A stretch of 7,944 bases of DNA from Actinomycetes bacterium (GTDB lineage Bacteria > Actinomycetota > Actinomycetes > Actinomycetales > Cellulomonadaceae): assembly GCA_023412515.1 (NCBI GenBank), contig JAEYNO010000167.1:1-7944 (forward strand). The letters run 5' to 3'. Shown in pieces: positions 1 through 5,800 of the stretch. The position numbers were made by a program, and so were the translations under genes. The notes below the pieces were generated by a model that was not told the DNA's origin, did no database searches, and saw only the letters and a program-made list of their open reading frames with translations. The stretch's first letter is position 1; every line of letters starts with the position of its first letter.

Positions 1-513
1 GCGCCCGCCCGGCCCGCCGCGAGCGGTGCGCTCGACGGCCGTCGCGGCGGCGAACTGCGCGATGAGGTCGATCGCGAGGGCCGCCCGGTCGTCGCGCACG
101 CCGCCGAGGCGCAGCAGGTCGAGCTCGTGCTCGGCGAGGCGCAGCGCGCCGGGGAGCGTCGGGATGGTGCCGAGCGCGACGGTCGCGAGGCCGGGGTGCC
201 GTTCGAGCGCCTCGACGGTGCCGACGACGGTCCCCGCGAGCGCGGCCCGCCAGCCGTGCGGCTCGGGGTCGACGAGCGCGACCGTGCCGTAGACGTGGTC
301 GAGCGCGTGCTCGAGCAGCGTCTCGCGGCTGTCGAAGTAGGCGTACAGCGACGCGGGCCCGGTCGCGACGGCGCGCGCGACGTCGCGCAGCGAGACCCTG
401 TCGACGCCCCGCTCCCGGACGAGCGCGAGGGTCGCGTCGAGGATCGCCTGCCGGGACAGCGCGGGCTTGGCCGGGCGCTCGCGGCGCGACGCGGGCTCGG
501 GTGGCGTCGGCAT
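1..513 (-). CDS. TetR-family transcriptional regulator, C-terminus cut by window edge
   Basis: My own translation of the minus strand from the ATG at 513-511 stays open for 171 codons to the left edge, so the C-terminal end is missing. Residues about 20-66 form a TetR-type DNA-binding domain: a first helix with AILDATLALVRERG, then a helix-turn-helix containing VSLRDVARAV and the typical recognition-helix ending ASLYAYF, followed by SRETLLEHAL. The remaining visible part is an Ala/Leu-rich helical ligand-binding and dimerisation region, as usual for the family. No ligand can be named. The start is chosen because the TetR domain follows within the usual distance. No Shine-Dalgarno sequence precedes it, and a TACGCT -10-like hexamer ends 6 nt upstream, which suggests a leaderless mRNA. 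It is divergent from the NmrA-like gene at 596, with three inverted-repeat sites between them, so it probably represses that gene and itself. Family assignment is firm; the target is inferred. Confidence 0.9.
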   Translation of the reverse strand, partial: MPTPPEPASRRERPAKPALSRQAILDATLALVRERGVDRVSLRDVARAVATGPASLYAYFDSRETLLEHALDHVYGTVALVDPEPHGWRAALAGTVVGTVEALERHPGLATVALGTIPTLPGALRLAEHELDLLRLGGVRDDRAALAIDLIAQFAAATAVERTARGGPGGR

Positions 514-519
514 GGCGCG

Positions 520-525
520 AGCGTA
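520..525 (-). promoter_or_regulatory. -10-like hexamer for a probably leaderless TetR-gene transcript
   Basis: On the minus strand TACGCT (TAnnnT pattern) ends 6 nt before the A of the TetR ATG, which puts a likely transcription start at or next to the start codon. No purine-rich ribosome-binding site lies between them. Leaderless mRNAs are common in actinobacteria. No good -35 hexamer is visible at 17-18 nt. Confidence 0.4.
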
Positions 526-526
526 G

Positions 527-555
527 TTGACACGAACACGGTTCGCGACGAACAT
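527..555 (+). promoter_or_regulatory. Predicted promoter of the NmrA-like oxidoreductase gene
   Basis: A perfect TTGACA hexamer at 527-532 is followed after 17 nt by GAACAT at 550-555, which matches the key A2 and T6 of a -10 element but is otherwise weak. The start of transcription would fall near 561-563, giving a leader of about 34 nt that includes the ribosome-binding site at 582-590. The CGAAC-N3-GTTCG repeats occupy the spacer, the -10 and the start region, so a bound repressor would block RNA polymerase. Confidence 0.5.
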
Positions 556-574
556 TGTTCGCGAACGCTGTTCG
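533..574. promoter_or_regulatory. Three tandem CGAAC-N3-GTTCG inverted repeats, probable TetR operators
   Basis: The same 13-bp inverted repeat, CGAAC-N3-GTTCG, occurs three times: 533-545 (spacer ACG), 549-561 (spacer ATT) and 562-574 (spacer GCT), with centres at 539, 555 and 568. The cluster lies inside a larger palindrome whose outer arms, GACACGAACA at 529-538 and TGTTCGTGTC at 569-578, are perfectly complementary; 20 of the 25 base pairs of the whole 50-bp palindrome (529-578) match. The sites lie in the gap between the divergent TetR and NmrA-like genes and overlap the predicted promoter. Binding by the adjacent TetR protein is inferred. Confidence 0.75.
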
Positions 575-595
575 TGTCGAGGGAGGGGAGACGTC

Positions 596-1432
596 ATGGC
601 GGTCCTGGTGGTGGGCGCGAGCGGCGCCGTGGGCGGCGCGGTGGTCGCGGGCCTGCTGGCGCGTGGTGTGGACGTGCGCGCGACGAGCCGCACGCCCGAG
701 CGACTGGACCTGCCGCCGCAGGTGCGCAGGCACGCGGCCGATCTCGACGACCCCGCGTCGTTCGACCCGGCCCTCGAGGGCGTGGCGCGCGTCTTCCTCT
801 ACGCGGACATGACGCACCCGGAGCCGCTGCTGGCGCGCGTCGCCGCGGCCGGCGTGCGGCACGTCGTGCTGCTGTCGTCGTCCGCGGTGACGGCACCGGG
901 CGCGGCGGACGACTTCAACGGCGCGCGCTTCCTGCGGGCCGAGCGCGCGGTCGAGGACTCCGGGGTCGCGCACACGTTCCTGCGGCCGGGCGGGTTCGCG
1001 AGCAACGCCGCGCGGTGGAGCTGGAGCATCCGCACCGACGGCACCGTGCCGCTGCCGCACCCCGACGCGGCGCAGGTGCCCGTGCACGAGGCCGACGTGG
1101 CCGACGTCGCGGTCGTCGCGCTCACCGGTGACGCGCTGCTCGGCGCCGCCCCCGTGCTCACGGGGCCGGAGGTGCTCACGCTCCGCGAGCAGGTCGCGAC
1201 CATCGGTGACGTGCTCGGGCGCGACGTGCGGGTCGTCGAGCAGACCGAGGCCGAGTCGGCGGCGCTGCTCGCGCGGCACGTCCCCGAGGTGTGGGTGCGG
1301 CAGATCATCGGCGACTGGCGCGCGGCCGTCGGCGCGACGCCCGCGGTGTCACGTGAGCACGAGCGCCTCACCGGGCGCCCCGCGCGCACGTTCCGCACCT
1401 GGGTCGAGGACCACGTCGACCTGTTCCGCTGA
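596..1432 (+). CDS. NmrA-like atypical short-chain dehydrogenase, NAD(P)-binding oxidoreductase
   Basis: A 278-aa cytoplasmic protein of normal length for the NmrA/TMR-like atypical SDR family. The N-terminus forms a beta strand and the dinucleotide-binding loop VVGASGAVGGAVV (GxxGxxG, residues 5-17). Next come a second-strand Arg (ATSRTPERL, NADP-type preference possible), an Asp-rich AADLDD segment, the central strand HVVLLSSSAV, and the family-typical T-F-L-R-P-G-G-F-A-S-N segment. The YxxxK catalytic pair of classical SDRs is not evident, as is common for NmrA-like members, so it may be a redox sensor or a quinone/NAD(P)H reductase. The ATG at 596 is chosen because GGGAGGGGAG precedes it at 581-590 and the Rossmann fold starts at once; an upstream TTG at 527 overlaps the -35 box and adds non-homologous residues. 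It stands divergent from the TetR gene, which likely controls it. The substrate is unknown. Confidence 0.88.
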   Translation: MAVLVVGASGAVGGAVVAGLLARGVDVRATSRTPERLDLPPQVRRHAADLDDPASFDPALEGVARVFLYADMTHPEPLLARVAAAGVRHVVLLSSSAVTAPGAADDFNGARFLRAERAVEDSGVAHTFLRPGGFASNAARWSWSIRTDGTVPLPHPDAAQVPVHEADVADVAVVALTGDALLGAAPVLTGPEVLTLREQVATIGDVLGRDVRVVEQTEAESAALLARHVPEVWVRQIIGDWRAAVGATPAVSREHERLTGRPARTFRTWVEDHVDLFR

Positions 1433-1476
1433 CACGCGCCGCGTGGCGCCCTGCACGACGCCGCGCGCGACGACGG

Positions 1477-1505
1477 TTGCGTGCGGTCATAGCGCCGCTG
1501 ACACT
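1477..1505 (+). promoter_or_regulatory. Possible promoter of the small secreted-protein gene
   Basis: TTGCGT at 1477-1482 and GACACT at 1500-1505 are separated by 17 nt and would start transcription about 30 nt before the start codon. Both hexamers are only partial matches. The 109-nt gap after the oxidoreductase gene makes a separate promoter plausible. Confidence 0.25.
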
Positions 1506-1541
1506 GGTCGCGTCCGATTCCGACACGCAGGGGGAACCGTC

Positions 1542-1796
1542 ATGACGCGCATCACCAGGAAGCTCGGAGCCACGCTCGCCGCCGCGGGCCTGCTCACGGC
1601 GGGCAGCATCGCCGCCGCCGTCCCGGCGCAGGCCGCGACCGTCACCAGCTACGTCATCGCGTCCACCACGTCCAGCGGCTGCAACTCCGCCCTGCAGGGC
1701 GACATCCACGACCTCAAGGCGCAGGGGATCTACAAGAACCACACCCCGTGCACCAACACCGGCGCCGCGTCGTACCCGTGGCGCGCGCAGGTCTAG
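1542..1796 (+). CDS. Small secreted protein with Sec signal peptide and two cysteines
   Basis: An 84-aa protein that I do not recognise as a named family. It has a clear Sec signal peptide: a basic start (MTRITRKLG), a hydrophobic Ala/Leu core at residues 10-27 and an AQA signal peptidase I site at 29-31. This leaves a mature peptide of about 53 residues. The mature part holds exactly two cysteines (C47 and C70), which could form one disulfide outside the cell, and a single Trp near the end (YPWRAQV). It has no lipobox, no membrane segment after the signal and no cell-wall anchor, so it should be released or loosely wall-bound. The ATG is preceded by AGGGGGAA at a suitable distance (about 1529-1536). 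A strong hairpin follows the stop. The role is unknown; a small protease inhibitor, an antimicrobial peptide or a wall-associated protein are all possible, and nothing visible favours one. Confidence 0.8.
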   Translation: MTRITRKLGATLAAAGLLTAGSIAAAVPAQAATVTSYVIASTTSSGCNSALQGDIHDLKAQGIYKNHTPCTNTGAASYPWRAQV

Positions 1797-1818
1797 TACT
1801 ACGCCGTCTGAGCGGCAC

Positions 1819-1844
1819 GGCCGGCCGGGGCGACCCGGCCGGCC
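1819..1844. terminator. GC-rich hairpin terminator between convergent genes
   Basis: GGCCGGCCGGG (1819-1829) and CCCGGCCGGCC (1834-1844) are perfectly complementary and enclose a GCGA tetraloop of the GNRA type, giving an 11-bp stem. It starts 22 nt after the stop of the secreted-protein gene and 17 nt beyond the end of the minus-strand remnant, so it could stop transcription from both sides. There is no U-run, as is usual for high-GC actinobacteria. Confidence 0.7.
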
Positions 1845-1861
1845 ACGACCTCGGGGCGAGG

Positions 1862-2290
1862 CTACGCCGCGATCTCCTGGTACCGGTCGACGAGCTCGAC
1901 GAACTCCGCCCGCAGCCCGTAGCGGTCCTCGCCGAGCGCCGCGGCGGCCCGCCCCCGCGCACGCCGCGGGTCGGCGTCGCCCGCGTGCTCGGAGCGCGTG
2001 ACCGCGAGGCCGAACTCCGCCACGGCCGAGGCGAACAGGAAGTCGGCCGACGGCCGGTCGGTCCAGGCGTCCGCTCCCGCCGCGACGACGACCTCGGTGC
2101 TCTCGGCGGCACCCGGCTGCTTGTAGCGCACGTGGACCGTGAAGAAGTCGGTCGACGTGCCGGTGCGCACGTCCTGGTAGGTGAGGTCGGCCCCAGGGGC
2201 CCCCTCACCGGGCGGGACGAGCTCGTAGAACGCCGTCACCGAGTGGCCGGCCCCGACGTCGCCTGCGTCCTTGGCGTCGTCCGCGAACTC
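1862..2290 (-). pseudogene. C-terminal fragment of a YfbK-like VWA/DUF3520 protein
   Basis: The minus strand encodes about 141 residues matching my memory of the C-terminal region (DUF3520) of YfbK-like von Willebrand factor A proteins. Landmarks are FADDAKDAGDVGAGHSVTAF with YELVPPG, then TYQ, a beta strand with VHVRYKQP, then PSADFLFASAVAEFGL, a GDAD loop, and ALGEDRYGLRAEFVELV just before the stop (TAG at 1864-1862). Intact members are several hundred residues long and carry a signal peptide or lipobox, a YfbK N-terminal domain and a VWA domain with a MIDAS metal site; none of these is present. Homology stops abruptly near 2288. The frame stays open further upstream to 2533, but that stretch is low-complexity and its third positions look non-coding. 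No ribosome-binding site or start lies at the boundary. I read it as a 5'-deleted gene remnant. DUF3520 has no assigned activity. Confidence 0.75.
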
Positions 2291-2404
2291 CTCGAGCTCA
2301 TCCAGAGCTGGCCGAACCTCTACGAGTACTGGCTCTCGGCCCTCACCTATCTCCAGCGGACCGTCGACCGGGCGCTGGAGCAGGCTCGAACCGGGGCGAA
2401 CTGA
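2291..2404 (+). pseudogene. C-terminal fragment of an unidentified plus-strand gene
   Basis: The plus strand encodes a short protein-like tail, about LELIQSWPNLYEYWLSALTY followed by LQRTVDRALEQARTGAN and a TGA at 2402-2404. Aromatic residues and amphipathic helical spacing look like real protein. In this frame 34 of 37 third positions are G or C, against 24 of 37 in the opposing minus-strand frame, so coding on this strand is favoured here. The frame continues left into the antisense of the DUF3520 remnant, which is clearly not its own sequence, so the 5' part of this gene is gone. A strong hairpin 38 nt after the stop could be its original terminator. I cannot name the family from so short a tail; it could conceivably be a chance reading. 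Confidence 0.45.
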
Positions 2405-2441
2405 CGTCAGCCGAGATCCCGCACGGCAGACCCAGACGAAG

Positions 2442-2476
2442 GCCCCGCCCACCTCGGCTCCCCGAGGCGGCGGGGC
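2442..2476. terminator. Strong bipartite hairpin, probable terminator
   Basis: GCCCCGCC (2442-2449) pairs with GGCGGGGC (2469-2476) and CCTCGG (2452-2457) pairs with CCGAGG (2462-2467), around a CTCC loop with a small internal bulge (CA against C). It lies 38 nt after the stop of the plus-strand fragment and about 94 nt beyond the stop of the WXG100 gene on the minus strand, so it could end either transcript. The rest of the 165-bp gap (2405-2569) shows nothing else I can support. Confidence 0.6.
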
Positions 2477-2569
2477 TGGCCGGCGCGTGAACGGGTTCGT
2501 CCTCGGCTCCGGGTCGGGCGCCGGGCACTCCACTGCGCGTGGCGCTCGCCCGCCACGAGCCGGTCGTCG

Positions 2570-2866
2570 TCAGCGGCGCAGGCCGGCTGCGAGGGACGCG
2601 TCAGTCTCCTCGAGGGTGGTCGCGGCGTTCTGCAGGTACTGCGAGAGGTTCGTCAGCGAGGAGATGACGTCGGTGGCGCCGGCGGTGAACCGCTCGTAGG
2701 ACTCGCCGAACGCGACGGACGCCTGGTCGGTCACGAAGCCGGAGGAGATGAGCGAGGCGATGTACGCCTTGAGCTCGTTGAGCTTGGTGGTGATCTCGTC
2801 CTGGCCGGTGGTCAGGCGGGTCGCGGCGCTGCGGACGTCCTGGTACGAGACGTTCAGGTTGGACAT
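2570..2866 (-). CDS. WXG100-family small type VII secretion protein, WxG motif diverged
   Basis: A 98-aa, almost entirely helical protein with the length and hairpin pattern of WXG100 (ESAT-6-like) proteins: helix 1 at about 6-40, a turn, then helix 2 at about 48-95. At the turn, where W-x-G is expected, it has SGFVTDQASVAF, so Phe44 stands for Trp and Thr46 for Gly; the downstream A..AF...Y..F spacing is retained. No YxxxD/E export motif is visible at the C-terminus; the nearest is LEETD (85-89), an LxxxD pattern. Such proteins are exported as folded dimers by EccC-type motors or act as carriers for larger substrates. The start at 2866 is chosen for its AGGGGGAGCC ribosome-binding site and because the family begins there; an upstream ATG at 2944 lies inside the EccC gene. 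It lies 31 nt after the EccC stop on the same strand, so it is probably co-transcribed with it. Confidence 0.85.
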   Translation of the reverse strand: MSNLNVSYQDVRSAATRLTTGQDEITTKLNELKAYIASLISSGFVTDQASVAFGESYERFTAGATDVISSLTNLSQYLQNAATTLEETDASLAAGLRR

Positions 2867-2897
2867 GGGTGGCTCCCCCTGTGGTGGTTGGTCGCGG

Positions 2898-5800
2898 TCA
2901 CGATAGCGCCGCAGGTCGGACATTCGGGACGGATGCGTCCACATCCGTGAGGTTGTCCCCCAGGTAGGGGACCTGGACGACGCCCGCGCGCCCGGCGGTC
3001 ACCCACACGCCGCGCCCGGGCGGGTAGGACGCGCGGCCGGCTCGGGGGAACGGCACGCGGAGCAGCGCCTCGCCGTCCTGCGGCTCGGGTGCCAGGACCA
3101 GCCCGCGGCGGGCGTTGCGGACCTCGGCGATCAGCGGCCACCCCGACCCCCAGGTGGGGGTCTCCCCTTCGGCGATGACGAGGTGCCCGGCGCGGCGGGC
3201 GGCCTTGATGAGGGTGAGCAGCGGGGTCTCGGCGGCGGTGCCGATCCAGTCGGCCAGCCCTTCGACGGCCAGCACGAGGGGCTCGGCACCGGGGTCCTCC
3301 CCTGCGACCACCGCGAGCTCGCGGGCCAGGTCGGCCGCGTCGGTCTCGCTCATCGCGACGGCGTGCCAGATGCCGGCAGCGGCGGCCGGTGAGCGGCGGT
3401 TGCCGATGTAGATGGGACGGCACCCGGGCACCGCCCGTGTCATGGCGGTGGCGAGCCACGCCAGGGCGTGCGAGCGCCCCGAACCCGGGGAACCGGCCAG
3501 CATGATCGAGCCGGCCGGTTCGAATCCGACGGCCTCGAGGGTGTCGGCGCCGATGCCCAGGACGGGCAGGCCGGCGACGGCGTCGGGGACGTCCTCGCCC
3601 GACACGAGCGCGGCGAGGCGCACGACGGGCGGGGCGGGCGGCTCGGGGTGCTGACGGACCAGGGCGTCGAGCGCGGCGGCCTGGGCGGCGGGGTCCGGTG
3701 AGCCGCCGGGGACGGCGATCTGCAGCTCGGTGTCGGTGCCCGCCAGGACGGCGCGCCCGGGTGGTGAGGTGGCGTCGAGGATGTCGCGTGGCACGTCGAG
3801 CTGCAGGTAGGTGTTCTCGTCGGCCTGCCGCAGCACCAGGCGGTACCCGATGGACGAGGCCCACGTGGTCGGCACGGCGGAGTGCCGCTCGGCTGAGGCG
3901 ACCAGGTGCACGCCCAGGGGGCGGCCCTCGGTGACGATACGGGTGATCGCCTGCCACAGCCGCTGGTGGGACAGGTCGGTCTCGTACGCGTCGCGCAGGG
4001 CGGCCAGCCCGTCGATGAGCAGCACGATGCGCGGGGTGCCCGGGTCGGCCTTGGCCTGGTAGTCGGCCAGGGACGAGGCGTGCACGGCGGAGAACTGGGT
4101 GGTGCGCTCCTCGAGGACGCCGTGCAGACGGGAAAGGAGCCGCCCGACGCGCTCGTGGTCCTCGGCGTCGATGACGGCCCCGACCCGTGGCAGGCGCTCG
4201 AGCATGTCCAGGCCGCCGGAGGAGGCGTCGATGCCGTAGACCTGCACGGGTCCGGGTGTGGCCACGGCGATGGTGCGCAGCGTGGTGGACTTGCCCGAGC
4301 CGCTCGTGCCGTGCACGACGACGGTGCCGTGCAGGTCCGGGGACCACGTCGCGACGGTCTGCGCCTGCTCGGCGGGGACGTCCACGACCCCGAACGCGAC
4401 GCGGTGGGGCACGGGGTGCAGGCGGCGCAGGTCCTGCAGCGGGCCGAGCTCGGGCAGCCACGGGCGCCGCGGCGCGGGGATGCCCGCTTCGGCGGCGGCG
4501 GTGCGGATGGTGGCCACGACGCGGGAGATGTCCGACGGGCCGGAGTCGCTGCCGGCGCGCTCCCCCGGCACGTCGATGCCGGCACCTGGGCCGAACTCCA
4601 ACGTGGTGAGGTCGACCGGTGGGCGTGGCGGGGTGGGCGGGGTGTGCCCGCCGGCGTACGCGGTCTGGAAGATCGCGACCCGGTCCGGTCCGGTGCGCAC
4701 CGCTCCACGCCCGGGCAGGGCGGGGTCGAAGCGTGCGGCGATGTCCGTGCCGAGGACGTCGGTGGAGTCGTGCTCGTCGGCCACGCGCAGCGCGACGCGC
4801 AGGTTCGTGTTCGCGCGCAGGTTGTCCTTGATGACCCCGGCAGGGCGCTGGGTGGCCAGCACCAGGTGCAGGCCCAGGGACCGGCCGCGCTGGGCGACGT
4901 CGATCATCCCGTCGACGAACTGCGGGACCTCGGAGACCAGGGCGGCGAACTCGTCGACGACGATGACCAGTGCCGGCGGGGTGTCGGGGTCGCCGGTGCG
5001 CTCCAGGGTGAGCAGGTCCTTGGCGCCCTTGGCGGCCAGGAGCTTCTCGCGGCGGCGCAGCTCGGCGCGCAGGGACGTCAGGGCGCGGCGCACCAGGTGC
5101 GGGGTCAGGTCGGTGACCAGGCCGACGCAGTGCGGCAGGTGCACGCAGTCGGCGAACGCCGCGCCGCCCTTGTAGTCCACGAGCAGGAACGTCACACGGT
5201 CCGGGGAGTGCGCCGCGGCCATCGACAGGACCCACGTCTGCAAGAACTCCGACTTCCCGGACCCGGTGGTGCCACCGACCAGCGCGTGCGGGCCCTGCTC
5301 GCGCAGGTCCAGGACGAAGTCGCCCTCGGCGCCGGCACCGACGACGGCACGCAAGGTCGCGTCGGAGGTGCGGCGGGCCGGGGTGCCGGTGCGGTCCAGG
5401 ACCGACCCGGTCTGGTGCCAGCGGTCGACGACGACGGCCGGGGTGTCGGCCAGCTCCTGCCCGGCGACCTGCAGGTAGCCCACGTGGCGGGGCACGTCGG
5501 TCTCGTCCAGGACGGGTGCGCCGGCGTCGACGAACGCCGACAGCTGGCGGGCCATGTCGAGCGCGGTCTGCGCGTCCAGGCGTGGTGGGTCCGCGGGGCG
5601 CCATGCCCGGTCGGCGGTCGAGCCGACCCGGGGGCCGCTGGGGTCGCCGTCGAGATCGACGAAGCGCGTGCAGGCCGCCGGCAGGTCCCGTACGCGCGAT
5701 GCCACCCACACCAGGTGCACCCCGGCGGCGGGGCCCTGCTCGGCCAGGCGGACCAGGCGCCCACGGTCGGCCGGGGTGTCGTCCTCGACCAGTGCCACGA

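Noticed and set aside
527..595. Upstream TTG start for the NmrA-like protein
   Set aside because: It would begin in the -35 box and translate the operator region. The ATG at 596 has a strong ribosome-binding site and starts directly at the Rossmann fold.
1436..1449. GCGCC-GCGT-GGCGC hairpin after the oxidoreductase stop
   Set aside because: The stem is only 5 bp in a very GC-rich background; too weak to call a terminator.
2291..2533. Intact 223-aa DUF3520 gene starting at 2533 on the minus strand
   Set aside because: The first 80 or so residues are Pro/Arg-rich, include both arms of the terminator hairpin, lack a ribosome-binding site, and are not DUF3520-like; the coding bias lies on the other strand here.
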